Shown: piece by piece, positions 15,118 through 23,135 of the stretch | Position numbering within the stretch: the first letter of the stretch is position 1 | Layout of the letters: every line of letters starts with the position of its first letter | Origin: Candidatus Omnitrophota bacterium | GTDB taxonomy: Bacteria > Omnitrophota > Gorgyraeia > JAFGIU01 | Assembly (NCBI GenBank): GCA_016929445.1 | Contig: JAFGIU010000091.1 | Location: forward strand, 1-35,438 | Direction: 5' to 3' | Length of the DNA: 35,438 bases | Notes under the pieces: model-generated | The model's database searches: none | What the model was told of the DNA's origin: nothing | What the model saw: the letters and a program-made list of their open reading frames with translations, nothing else | Position numbers and translations under genes: made by a program

Positions 15118-15821
15118 TTCTGCGGAACAGACAGCCCAAGCTCTGCCATCACGGACTTGAGGTCCTCCCAGGCCTCGCGCTTTTGCTCGGGGTTGCGCAG
15201 GAGATAGGCCGGATGAAAGCTGACTCGCGCGCGCCGGCCGCGCACTTCAAACCAACGGCCCCGCGTTTGGCGTAAAGGCAAATCCTCTTTAAGCACACCG
15301 GTGGTCGCGGTACGCCCAAGCAAACAAAGAACCTCCGGCTGGATCAGATCAATCTGAGACCACAGGTAGGGAAGACAGGAAATAATCTCCTCCGGCGCAG
15401 GAACCCGGTTGTTGGGAGGCCGGCACTTGACCACATTGGCAATATAGACCTGCTCCCGGGAAAGCCCCATGGCCGCAATCATGCGGTCCAGGAGTTGCCC
15501 GGCCCGCCCCACAAAAGGCCGGCCTGTGCGATCCTCCTCCGCACCCGGGCCCTCGCCGATAAACATCAGTTTGGCGCGGGGACTGCCCTCTCCGGGCACG
15601 GCATGAGTGCGGCCCTTGTAGAGTGCGCAACGCTGACAGGAAAGCACTTCCTGATTCAAGACCTCCAGGTTGGGATACCCCTTTGCAACCCCATTCGGGG
15701 ATTCGCTCCCTTTTGTTTGAACCGGGACAACAATGTCCGTGATCCCTGTGCCGCATTCCGCGTCTAAAAGACGAATCGCCATATCGAAGATATCTTCTTT
15801 TCTCTGCGTGGATGCTGCCAT
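15114..15821 (-). CDS. Uracil-DNA glycosylase, family 4 (iron-sulfur type)
   Basis: Removes uracil from DNA to start base-excision repair (235 residues). The family 4 signature GEGPGAEEDRTGRPFVGRAG is at 89-108, and the second motif HPAYLL at 203-208. Four cysteines for the [4Fe-4S] cluster are C62, C65, C133 and C149, with the expected C-x2-C ... C-x15-C spacing. The first 50 residues are variable and without recognised function. The ATG at 15819-15821 has a GGGAG some eleven bases upstream. The stop overlaps the priA GTG by four bases, coupling a repair glycosylase to a replication-restart protein. Upstream lies a palindromic repeat. Confidence 0.92.
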   Translation of the reverse strand: MAASTQRKEDIFDMAIRLLDAECGTGITDIVVPVQTKGSESPNGVAKGYPNLEVLNQEVLSCQRCALYKGRTHAVPGEGSPRAKLMFIGEGPGAEEDRTGRPFVGRAGQLLDRMIAAMGLSREQVYIANVVKCRPPNNRVPAPEEIISCLPYLWSQIDLIQPEVLCLLGRTATTGVLKEDLPLRQTRGRWFEVRGRRARVSFHPAYLLRNPEQKREAWEDLKSVMAELGLSVPQK

Positions 15822-15857
15822 TATGTTACGATCTCCCGCGTCATCCTGAGTGAATAC

Positions 15858-15933
15858 GTCGTCATCACGAAGAGCGAAGCGACGTGGTGATCTGCGTGGA
15901 CAAAGATCACCGCGCTTCGCTCGCGATGACGAC
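15858..15933. repeat. 76-bp palindromic repeat, GCGAAGCG family, copy D
   Basis: Three nested complementary pairs are present: GTCGTCATC (15858-15866) with GATGACGAC (15925-15933), GAGCGAAGCG (15872-15881) with CGCTTCGCTC (15913-15922), and GGTGATCT (15886-15893) with AGATCACC (15904-15911). It touches the stop codon of the downstream-ending glycosyltransferase gene and closes the long glycan operon, so it may double as a transcript end or stabiliser. Related to copy C. Confidence 0.8.
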
Positions 15934-17054
15934 TACTTTTCTAATGCCTCCAAAATTTCTTCAGCCGTGGATGCATGCCGCAACTTGAGCATGCGTGCAC
16001 GCGCTTCTTCCAAGAGTTCCGGCTGGGACAAGCAGCGCTTGAGTTGTCCCACAACCTCCTCATTACTGTGGGCCTGCCAACCCAAGCCTTCCTCTTTGAC
16101 ATAGGCCGCATTTTCATATTCTTGGCCCGGCAGGGCGCTATGGATCAAAATCGGCACTCCACTCTGCACCGCCTCGGTCACACTCAAACCTCCCGCCTTG
16201 ATCATCACCAAGTCACTGGCCCGCAGCAACTCGTGCATGTTCTGCACAAAACCGTGAATTTTCCATTTGAGAGACCGGCCGGGCCCCAAGGCAAAGGTTT
16301 CGGCCCACTCCCTGAGTTCCCGGTTGTGCCCGCAAACAAGTTGAAGCTGGTAGTCGACCTGCACGGCGCTCAATCGCTCAATCAGATCGCGGATCCGCCC
16401 CACTCCAAAGCCGCCGCCGGAAAGAAGGACCGTGGGTAGCCCGGCATTTAAATCGAGTTCTCGCCGCAACTGCGCTTTGTCCTCTGCGGGAAAAAATACA
16501 GGACGCGACGGAATTCCCAACGCTTCGGCCCGAAAGGCCTTCGCATCCCACGATTTCATCTGCCGGACAGCGCGTTCAGCCCCCAAGCAGTACAGGTCCG
16601 TACCCGGAGCAACCCAAAACGGATGCACGCCGTAATCCGTCACCACGGTCGCAACAGGACACCGCAGCCGGTGTTTCAGTTTCAAATTGGCCACAAAACA
16701 CGCAGGCATAAAATGCGTGCAAACAATCAGGTCCGGCAGATCTTCGAGAATCAAAGCCTCCAGCTTCCCAAGGACCGCGTCATTGAAAACGCGCCGGAGC
16801 GGATGCAGCAGGAATCGGTTCACCCAATACGGTCGCGTCAAATAGTACGACAGAGCCCAGAGCCAGACGGCCCGCGTCATCATGAATACATAGGAAGGTT
16901 CGTAGGTTTTTTGCACCGTAGCGGCGGCAAAGTCCAGGGTATCCAAGACCCGTACTTCCTTAACGCTCTCCAACTCCTGGAACTGCTCTCCCAAGCCCTC
17001 GGCCGCCCTCCGGTGTCCTTCTCCTGCAGAGGCGTGCAAAATCAGAACGCGCAT
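15933..17054 (-). CDS. MGDG-synthase/MurG-type glycosyltransferase (GT28)
   Basis: Probably transfers a sugar from UDP-sugar to diacylglycerol or a similar membrane lipid at the cytoplasmic face (373 residues). The N-terminal domain starts RVLILHASAGEGHRRAAEGL, with the GxGH motif of monogalactosyldiacylglycerol synthases. The C-terminal nucleotide-sugar domain has LLSGGGFGVGRI (210-221), MIKAGGLSVTEAVQSGVP (284-301) and PGQEYENAAYV (309-319). The ATG at 17052-17054 is chosen because the family begins there; it overlaps the GmhB-like gene by 13 bases. It is the last gene of the glycan operon; its stop codon touches a palindromic repeat. Exact acceptor unknown. Confidence 0.85.
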   Translation of the reverse strand: MRVLILHASAGEGHRRAAEGLGEQFQELESVKEVRVLDTLDFAAATVQKTYEPSYVFMMTRAVWLWALSYYLTRPYWVNRFLLHPLRRVFNDAVLGKLEALILEDLPDLIVCTHFMPACFVANLKLKHRLRCPVATVVTDYGVHPFWVAPGTDLYCLGAERAVRQMKSWDAKAFRAEALGIPSRPVFFPAEDKAQLRRELDLNAGLPTVLLSGGGFGVGRIRDLIERLSAVQVDYQLQLVCGHNRELREWAETFALGPGRSLKWKIHGFVQNMHELLRASDLVMIKAGGLSVTEAVQSGVPILIHSALPGQEYENAAYVKEEGLGWQAHSNEEVVGQLKRCLSQPELLEEARARMLKLRHASTAEEILEALEK

Positions 17055-17599
17055 GTACCCTCCAGCAACTCGTCCACAAACTGACTCAAAGACCGGCAGA
17101 CCGCATCCGGAGGATCGTCCCAATCCCCAATCTGCTTCTCAGACCGGACCTCCCCGGTTAGAACTAATACCGTGCGGCAACCCGCACTCTTTCCCGCGCG
17201 GATATCCCGGAGAGAATCACCCACCATCACAGCCTCACAGGCCTCCGCTCCCAGGCGTTCCATGACCTCCAGCAGCATCCCCGGATTGGGTTTGCGACGG
17301 GGGTCACTGTCATCGTAAACCTTGCAGTACTCGAGCGCATCCAGATGCGCACCAGCCTGGCCCAATTCCTCGTGCAAGCGCTCAGTCACGCGCGCCAAGT
17401 CCTCTTCACTGAGAATCCCGCGCTCCACGCCTGCCTGATTGGAAACCACCCCCACCTTGATTCCTGCCCGATTGAGCTTGGCAATGGCCTCCGGCGAACC
17501 TTCAACAAGATGGAGTTCCCCGGGACTGCACACATAACCTTGGTCCGGCGGAGACACATTGATGACCCCGTCGCGGTCCAACAAGACTACTCGAATCAT
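17042..17599 (-). CDS. HAD-IIIA phosphatase, GmhB/HisB-N-like
   Basis: Likely a sugar-bisphosphate phosphatase of the D,D-heptose 1,7-bisphosphate phosphatase type (185 residues). HAD motifs are complete: DRDGVIN with D8 and D10, SNQAGVERG (53-61), the lysine in RRKPNPGM (101-108) and VGDSLRDI (126-133). In GmhB a zinc loop C-x-H...C-x-C precedes RKP; here the same place reads YCKVYDDSDP with only one cysteine, so zinc is unlikely to be bound. The ATG at 17597-17599 overlaps the upstream GT2 stop as ATGA. Two GT9 heptosyltransferase-like genes in the same operon support a heptose role, but no other heptose-pathway gene is in view. Confidence 0.75.
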   Translation of the reverse strand: MIRVVLLDRDGVINVSPPDQGYVCSPGELHLVEGSPEAIAKLNRAGIKVGVVSNQAGVERGILSEEDLARVTERLHEELGQAGAHLDALEYCKVYDDSDPRRKPNPGMLLEVMERLGAEACEAVMVGDSLRDIRAGKSAGCRTVLVLTGEVRSEKQIGDWDDPPDAVCRSLSQFVDELLEGTCAF

Positions 17600-18384
17600 G
17601 AGCGGGCCTCGTTCTGCATCAGCTCCCAGCACTTGACCCAGCGCAAAAATTCAATCCATCCATAGATGCCGGCCAAGATCCACCCGCGCGCCCCGTCGCG
17701 CCAACCGCCCTTCTTGATGGCCATCTTGGTGAACACTTTCAGAGGCCGCCGCCGGGCTTGCTTCAAAACAAAGCGCTGCCCTTGAGCACGGTGACGCTCG
17801 AGCATTTCCAGGGCCTCACAATCTGTATAGAGATTTTGCTTCGTAAAAAAGTCAGAGAGAGGTTCAAAGGGATAGTGGGCTATGGCCGATTCAATATGGC
17901 CGACCGGACCGTTGACTTCAATCCCCTGATGCAAAAGGCCGGTGGGGTCGCCTCCGCGGTCCTTATGGAAGAGTCGCAAAGTCTTCTGGCGCCAGCCTCC
18001 GTGATCCAGACGCTGGTTCAGAAAATAGTTCTCGCGCCAAAAGGTAAACCCCAGATACTCTCCCGGATGGGTCAAGACTTTTTCGATCCCGGCGCGCAAA
18101 TCCGGGGAAACGATTTCATCCGGGTCCATTAAAAGGACCCAGGGCCCCTTGCATTTCTGAAATCCAAAATTCCGGCGCTCGTAAAATTTGCCTCCGGAAT
18201 ATTCACAGCACACCACTGTGGCGCCCAGCTCTTCACCGATTCGAGCAGTTCCATCCGTACTGGCGTCATCAATAAGCACCCGCTCATCCGCCCAGGACAC
18301 GCTCTCCAAGGCCTTCCGGATCCGCGCCTCTTCATTGCGCACAAAGAAGACCACCGAAAGAGCGGCACGGCCGGCAGGTTTCAT
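17596..18384 (-). CDS. Glycosyltransferase family 2, WaaE/KdtX-like
   Basis: Inverting GT-A glycosyltransferase (262 residues) predicted to add a sugar to a lipid-linked or LPS-core acceptor at the inner membrane. The N-terminal fold starts SVVFFVRNEEARI, followed by LIDDASTDGT (37-46) and the metal-binding DPDE (87-90) in place of the more usual DADE. The C-terminal part carries the HGGWRQKTLRLFHK segment seen in WaaE-like proteins and an amphipathic, aromatic-rich tail. The ATG at 18382-18384 follows the acetyltransferase stop by one base. A paralogue is at 21238-22020. Sugar and acceptor cannot be assigned. Confidence 0.88.
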   Translation of the reverse strand: MKPAGRAALSVVFFVRNEEARIRKALESVSWADERVLIDDASTDGTARIGEELGATVVCCEYSGGKFYERRNFGFQKCKGPWVLLMDPDEIVSPDLRAGIEKVLTHPGEYLGFTFWRENYFLNQRLDHGGWRQKTLRLFHKDRGGDPTGLLHQGIEVNGPVGHIESAIAHYPFEPLSDFFTKQNLYTDCEALEMLERHRAQGQRFVLKQARRRPLKVFTKMAIKKGGWRDGARGWILAGIYGWIEFLRWVKCWELMQNEARS

Positions 18385-18385
18385 C

Positions 18386-19039
18386 TCAGGTCACCACCCC
18401 GCATCGTATCCTGCCGGGCACGCCATAAGCCGTTGCCCCGTCCGGGACATCGCGGATCACTACCGAGCCCGCGCCCACAATACAACCCGTGCCGATTCGA
18501 ATCCGCGGAAGCACCGAACTCCCCAGCCCCACAAAAGCGAGTTCGGCGATCGCCACATGTCCTCCGGTATGCACGCCCGGACAGATGTGCGCATGAGCCC
18601 CTACTTTGGAATCATGATCCACAGAGGATGCCGTGTTGACAATTGCGTTATTACCGATCTCCACGCCCGGATTTAAAACCACACCCGCGCAAACCATGGC
18701 ACCCACTCCGATTTTCACGGAAGGTGCTTGCACCACCGAAGGGTGTACTGCCCTCACAAACTCATACCCCATCTCACGGGCATTGACAAAAAGCTCGCGC
18801 CTCACCGAATTATCCCCAATTGCGATGATGATACTCAGACCGGGTTCAGCCTTGCGCATTTCTTGCATACGGCTTGTGGGGCCCAAAACCATTGTTCCTG
18901 CAAACGGCCGGCCTTCCTTTAAAGGATCGTCGTCCAGACAGCCGCGAATCTCTGCGTTCCTTTGCTCCAGAATATCCAGAATCACCCGCGCATGCCCGCC
19001 GGCGCCTACAACCAGAACACGCTTTCCACTTAAGTCCAT
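18386..19039 (-). CDS. Left-handed beta-helix sugar O/N-acyltransferase, PglD/NeuD-like
   Basis: Acetyl-CoA-dependent acetyltransferase (217 residues). The N-terminal domain has the nucleotide-sugar-binding GAGGHARVI (12-20). From about 100 on, hexapeptide repeats form a left-handed beta-helix (VKIGVGAMVCAGVVLNPGVEIG). H142 in SVDHDSKVG matches the catalytic-base histidine of PglD-type enzymes, and the end GVPGRI is typical. The ATG at 19037-19039 has GGAGG seven bases upstream; the adjacent GTG at 19042 is a possible alternative, and both overlap the preceding stop. Standing after a dehydratase and a DegT aminotransferase, it most likely N-acetylates the resulting 4-amino (or 3-amino) sugar nucleotide. 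Confidence 0.87.
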   Translation of the reverse strand: MDLSGKRVLVVGAGGHARVILDILEQRNAEIRGCLDDDPLKEGRPFAGTMVLGPTSRMQEMRKAEPGLSIIIAIGDNSVRRELFVNAREMGYEFVRAVHPSVVQAPSVKIGVGAMVCAGVVLNPGVEIGNNAIVNTASSVDHDSKVGAHAHICPGVHTGGHVAIAELAFVGLGSSVLPRIRIGTGCIVGAGSVVIRDVPDGATAYGVPGRIRCGVVT

Positions 19040-20034
19040 CACAATGCCTCCGCTCGAACCGCTACCCTGTTATTCCTCCACCAGCTTTCGTTTTCAACAT
19101 ACCATTGGACTGTGCGCTTGAGCCCCTGTTCAAAGGAAATCGCCGGTTCCCATTTCAAGATCGATTTCGCCTTTTCAAAGCTCCCTTTGTGGCGATCCAC
19201 CTGGCCGGGCCGGTCCGGAACCGTCTCGATGAGCGATTCGCTTTTGCCCAATTCCGCCACAATCAATTTTCCGATCTCAATAACAGATTCGTCTCGATTT
19301 GTTGCCAGGTTAAACACCTCACCCTTCACGGCTTTGAGATCCGCTTCCATGGCCGCAGCCAGGCCGCGGCAGGTATCCTCCACATAGAGCCAGTCCCTGG
19401 AGCTGCTTCCGTCTCCCTGCATCGGAAGCTGTTTGTCCTGCAGAGCATGTGTGGTAAAACACGGGATCAGTTTTTCAATGTGCTGATTGGGGCCGTAATT
19501 GTTAAAGGGCCGGATAATCACAACGGGCAAATCAAATGTCGCCACATAAGAATAGGCCAACCGGTCCGCACCGGTCTTGGCACTGGCATAAGGGCTCCGC
19601 GGTTTGAGGGGATGTTCTTCATCCATCGGATCCGACAGGAGTGTTCCGTAGACTTCCGAGGTGGAGATATGAACGAAGCGCTCCACCGGAAACTTTCTCA
19701 CCGCGTCGAGCAAAACCTGCGTCCCCTTGACATCCGTATCCACAAAATCATCTGTATTGTAAATCGAGTTATCCACGTGGGTTTCCGCGGCCAAGTGAAA
19801 CACCACGTCCACGTCCGTGAGGATTTCCTGCACCTTATCGCGATTCCGGATATCTGTCCGGTGAAAGCTAAAACGGTCATTATCCCAAATCGGAGGGGGC
19901 AAATTATCCAGATTGCCCGCATAGGTCAACGCGTCCAAGACCACAATCTGATCCGATGGATACTTATCGATCAAGTACTTGACCAGATTCGACCCGATAA
20001 AACCCGCTCCCCCTGTAACTAATAACTTACGCAT
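19039..20034 (-). CDS. rfbB: dTDP-glucose 4,6-dehydratase-like SDR
   Basis: Extended SDR enzyme (331 residues) predicted to turn a nucleotide-glucose into the 4-keto-6-deoxy sugar. NAD-binding TGGAGFIGSN is at 7-16, the RmlB-typical DALTYAGNLDNL at 34-45, and Y149-x3-K153 in YASAK. RmlB carries a Thr-Asp-Glu triad (STDEVYG); here it is Thr125-Ser126-Glu127 (STSEVYG), which is the arrangement of GDP-mannose 4,6-dehydratase. Dehydratase activity is therefore still plausible, but nucleotide and sugar specificity are less certain. The ATG at 20032-20034 overlaps the aminotransferase by eight bases. It forms a pathway block with the aminotransferase before it and the acetyltransferase after it. 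Confidence 0.8.
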   Translation of the reverse strand: MRKLLVTGGAGFIGSNLVKYLIDKYPSDQIVVLDALTYAGNLDNLPPPIWDNDRFSFHRTDIRNRDKVQEILTDVDVVFHLAAETHVDNSIYNTDDFVDTDVKGTQVLLDAVRKFPVERFVHISTSEVYGTLLSDPMDEEHPLKPRSPYASAKTGADRLAYSYVATFDLPVVIIRPFNNYGPNQHIEKLIPCFTTHALQDKQLPMQGDGSSSRDWLYVEDTCRGLAAAMEADLKAVKGEVFNLATNRDESVIEIGKLIVAELGKSESLIETVPDRPGQVDRHKGSFEKAKSILKWEPAISFEQGLKRTVQWYVENESWWRNNRVAVRAEAL

Positions 20035-21241
20035 GAAGAACCTCCTGCCCCAAACGCTGTATCACCTGTTTAGATTGCTGATGGGCCTCTGCAATAATCT
20101 CACAAATCCCGTCGATCTTCTCCGCGGCCATTTCCGAATGCACGGGCAAGTTAAGGATCTGCCCGCTCAGGGCCAAGGACTCTCTTAAGTCCCCTATCCG
20201 GGCCTGCCCCTTTTGAGCCAGGGTTTGGAAATAAACCAACTCATGGATCGGAGGACTGAAGTACTTCTTGGACTCCACCCCCTCGGCCTCCAAGACATTA
20301 AAGAGCTGATCCCTGTCCAAGCCATATTTCTCGGGAAAAACCCGCACCGCCAAATTTTGATAATTGCTCTGCGCTCCTTGCTCGATTTTTTGGAACACAA
20401 TACCCGGGACCCCGCCCAAACCCTCCCGGTAACTCTGCGCAACCGCACGGCGAAAACGCAGAGTCTGGTCCAAGCCTTTCAACTGCTTCCGCCCCAAGAG
20501 AGCGGCAAACTCCGTCATCTTGCCGTTCATCCCCAGCCGCAAGGACTCTTCTGTGGGTTCTCTGCCGAAGTTCCTGAGCTTAAATACCCTATCCAACAGC
20601 GCCGCGTCCTCGGAACAAACCGCACCGCCCTCTCCGGCCGGAAGAATCTTGGTCGCATGAAAACTCAGGGCCTCTCCCCGGCCGAATCCGCCTAAACGCT
20701 TCCCCTTATATAGGGATCCAATGCCGTGGGCTGTATCAAAAATTAGGGCCAGCCCCTTTTGGGAAGCAAGCTCCTGCAACGCAACGATGTCACAAGGATT
20801 CCCAAACATACAGACACCGAGAATAGCGCAGGTGTTAGGGGTAATCAGAGAAGCCACCGAGCGCGGATCCAGGGTGAATGTCTCCGGATGAATATCGGCA
20901 AATACCGGAGTCAATCCGCTCCAAACCGCGGCTTGGGCGGTGGCAATAAATGTAAAGGAAGGAAGGATGACTTCCCCTTCCAAGTCCAGGGCCTGAATCA
21001 ACAACTGCAAGGCCACCGTGCCGCTGCCCACGGCGCGCGCTTGAGAGACTCCCAGGTACTCGGCCAGTTCTTTTTCAAATCCCAGGCAGTGCGGGCCCAC
21101 ATTGGTGAGCACACCGGATTCCAACATGGCCTGCAGTTCCGGCCTTAAACTCTCATAGCTCGGCAAGCGCGGCTTCACAAAACGAACGGGTTCAGACCCA
21201 AACCGCGACCGGCCTCCGAGGACCGCAAGGGTTTTACTCAT
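20027..21241 (-). CDS. DegT/DnrJ/EryC1/StrS-family sugar aminotransferase
   Basis: PLP-dependent enzyme (404 residues) that aminates keto-sugar nucleotides. The fold is recognisable from VGSGTVALQLLIQAL (71-85), LPSFTFIATAQA (93-104), FDTAHGIGS (168-176) and SFHATKILPAGEGG, in which K198 is the PLP Schiff-base lysine. The C-terminal substrate region contains YFSPPIHEL and LPVHSEM, both typical. The ATG at 21239-21241 is selected because ATGA overlaps the upstream GT2 stop and the protein then starts near the family N-terminus; longer in-frame starts fall inside the GT2 gene. It is followed by a 4,6-dehydratase-like SDR and an acetyltransferase, together suggesting an acetamido-dideoxy sugar. 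Confidence 0.9.
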   Translation of the reverse strand: MSKTLAVLGGRSRFGSEPVRFVKPRLPSYESLRPELQAMLESGVLTNVGPHCLGFEKELAEYLGVSQARAVGSGTVALQLLIQALDLEGEVILPSFTFIATAQAAVWSGLTPVFADIHPETFTLDPRSVASLITPNTCAILGVCMFGNPCDIVALQELASQKGLALIFDTAHGIGSLYKGKRLGGFGRGEALSFHATKILPAGEGGAVCSEDAALLDRVFKLRNFGREPTEESLRLGMNGKMTEFAALLGRKQLKGLDQTLRFRRAVAQSYREGLGGVPGIVFQKIEQGAQSNYQNLAVRVFPEKYGLDRDQLFNVLEAEGVESKKYFSPPIHELVYFQTLAQKGQARIGDLRESLALSGQILNLPVHSEMAAEKIDGICEIIAEAHQQSKQVIQRLGQEVLHA

Positions 21242-22020
21242 ACCGAAGCTCCTTCCCGCCCGGCCATTATCTCCCGGTACTTGGCATAGGTCACAAACTG
21301 GTAAAGGCCGCCGAAGACTGCAGCCACAAATCCCATGAAGCCGTCGCGATAACCCTTCTTCATCAAGTACGCGCGAAAGAAACGGTCCAAAGTCTTGCGA
21401 ATGGCACGGCCCAGGCTCATCTTCCGGCCGTCCTCCGCCCATTTCCTGGCTTCCAGATCCGTCTGGCGGTTGAGCTTGCCCAGAAAATCCCCCACATCCC
21501 GGTAGCTATAATGGAGAAGATCGTTTTTCAAGTTACCCCAGGCCTGATCAAAAATTGCGCGCGGATGCACACTCACTTCTTCGTACTGGAATTCCCCCTT
21601 ACGGAAAAAACGCAACTGGGCCGAAGGATACCACCCGCCGTGCTTGAGCCAGCGCTTTCCGATAAAATTACGGCGCGGCATGGTGTAACCGTTGAATTCA
21701 GGGTTCCCGGCCAAAAGCTGCTTAAACTCTTCATAGAGTCCGGGCGTCACCCGCTCATCGGCATCCAGACTCAAAACCCACGGCTGTGAGGCCTTGGCAT
21801 AGGCCCAGTTGCGGTGCACGCCTTCAATCTCCATCTTGCGCACAAAGACTTTGGCTCCTTCCTCTTCACAGATTTCGCGGGTGCGATCCGTGCTCTCGTC
21901 ATCCACCACAATGCATTCCTGCGCCCACTGCACAGAGCGCAAACATTCACGAATCCGTGACTCCTCGTTCCAGGTAATGATTACGACCGAGACAGGGAGT
22001 TTTCCGTCTCTTCCTTCCAC
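21238..22020 (-). CDS. Glycosyltransferase family 2, WaaE/KdtX-like
   Basis: Second WaaE-like GT-A enzyme of the operon (260 residues). It shows VSVVIITWNEESRI at the N-terminus, VVDDESTDRT (38-47), the DADE metal site (86-89) and HGGWYPSAQLRFFRKGEF, all conserved with the 17596-18384 paralogue. The GTG at 22018-22020 has AAGGAG eight bases upstream and lies 40 bases inside the preceding gene. The C-terminus (LMKKGYRDGFMGFVAAVFGGLYQ) is an amphipathic, probably membrane-associated segment. Donor and acceptor are unknown. Confidence 0.88.
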   Translation of the reverse strand: MEGRDGKLPVSVVIITWNEESRIRECLRSVQWAQECIVVDDESTDRTREICEEEGAKVFVRKMEIEGVHRNWAYAKASQPWVLSLDADERVTPGLYEEFKQLLAGNPEFNGYTMPRRNFIGKRWLKHGGWYPSAQLRFFRKGEFQYEEVSVHPRAIFDQAWGNLKNDLLHYSYRDVGDFLGKLNRQTDLEARKWAEDGRKMSLGRAIRKTLDRFFRAYLMKKGYRDGFMGFVAAVFGGLYQFVTYAKYREIMAGREGASV

Positions 22021-23135
22021 GGGATAGTCTCCTTGGTTTTGTCAGGACTCCACAATGCCACTTGAGCAGAATGCAGACTCTTGATCCCCTTAAGGGTGGA
22101 AATATGGGCGGGCACATCCGAATAGGCCCAATCATACGGTTTCTTGCGTTTGCTGAGAATTCTCCAAGGGTAGTAGAGCCTGGCCCACACCGCAGGTACC
22201 CCGTAAGGCCCCACATTGGCGTGCTCCCTCAAACCTAAGGCATCAAAGAGCTGGTGACGGTTCCATTTCCGGCTTTGCGGGTAAAAGACATGCACATAAG
22301 CATTCTGGCGGGCCCATTCCACGGCCCGGCTCAGCACAAGCTTCATGGATTCCGGATCTGTGGCAGGATCAGAGTCGCAATACCATGCAATGCGCACGGG
22401 CTTGCCCCACTTTTTCCAAAAGCGTTGCTGATTCTCCCTAAAAAGCTGCTCTTTTTCGGGCATGAGCTTAAAGGACTTGTGTTCGTGATGGAATACATAG
22501 GAAGCCGAGGCCACGACACAACGAAATCCGGCCATTGTTGCGCGCCGGCAATAATCAGTGTCCTCAAAAAATATCCGGTTCATCCCCGTGTCCAACACGC
22601 CGATCTTGTCCAGGACTGCCCGCGAAATCGTCATGGCAAATCCGATGCACTCACCCACCTCCACATAATGCCCGTGTTTAGAAGCCAAGCTACGGCCGTA
22701 ATCGTCCAAGGACATGCCCTCGGGAGGAAATTCTCCGAAGGTGCTGCTCGCAGGGTTGACGATTCCGATTTCGGGGGAACTTTCGGCTACGGCCAGCATT
22801 TCGCGCATCCAACCCGGAGTCACCAACGTGTCGTTATTCAGCAAACACACATAGGGGCCGGTGGACTCGTTCATCCCCCGGTTCATTCCTCCCACAAATC
22901 CCAGATTGCTTTCGTTGGTGAGCACCTCAATGCGGACCAAATCATTTCCTTTGACCCGGGACAAGTACTCCTTGGTCGGCGCCTCACTCCCGTTATCCAC
23001 GATCATCAAGCGGATCGGCACGGTGGTGTTTTTGAGAATGCTCTCCACACAGGGTTGTAGCAGCTCCAACTGATTCCAGGTCAAAAGCACCACATCGCAA
23101 ACAGGACTAAAATCACCGGGTGATGGACTAGCCAC
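21981..23135 (-). CDS. Glycosyltransferase family 2, rhamnosyltransferase-like, with C-terminal extension
   Basis: GT-A enzyme (384 residues) of the rhamnosyltransferase-type GT2 branch. It has DVVLLTWNQLELLQPCVESI, MIVDNGSEAPT (44-54), NLGFVGGMNRGM (77-88) and the donor-binding LLNNDTLVTPGW (98-109). The acidic pair in FFEDTDYCRR is at 189-197. After about residue 230 a roughly 150-residue tail with WYCDSDPATD and AYSDVPAHIS has no family I recognise. The GTG start at 23133-23135 overlaps the epimerase gene by eight bases with a weak AAGG upstream. Confidence 0.85.
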   Translation of the reverse strand: MASPSPGDFSPVCDVVLLTWNQLELLQPCVESILKNTTVPIRLMIVDNGSEAPTKEYLSRVKGNDLVRIEVLTNESNLGFVGGMNRGMNESTGPYVCLLNNDTLVTPGWMREMLAVAESSPEIGIVNPASSTFGEFPPEGMSLDDYGRSLASKHGHYVEVGECIGFAMTISRAVLDKIGVLDTGMNRIFFEDTDYCRRATMAGFRCVVASASYVFHHEHKSFKLMPEKEQLFRENQQRFWKKWGKPVRIAWYCDSDPATDPESMKLVLSRAVEWARQNAYVHVFYPQSRKWNRHQLFDALGLREHANVGPYGVPAVWARLYYPWRILSKRKKPYDWAYSDVPAHISTLKGIKSLHSAQVALWSPDKTKETIPWKEETENSLSRS

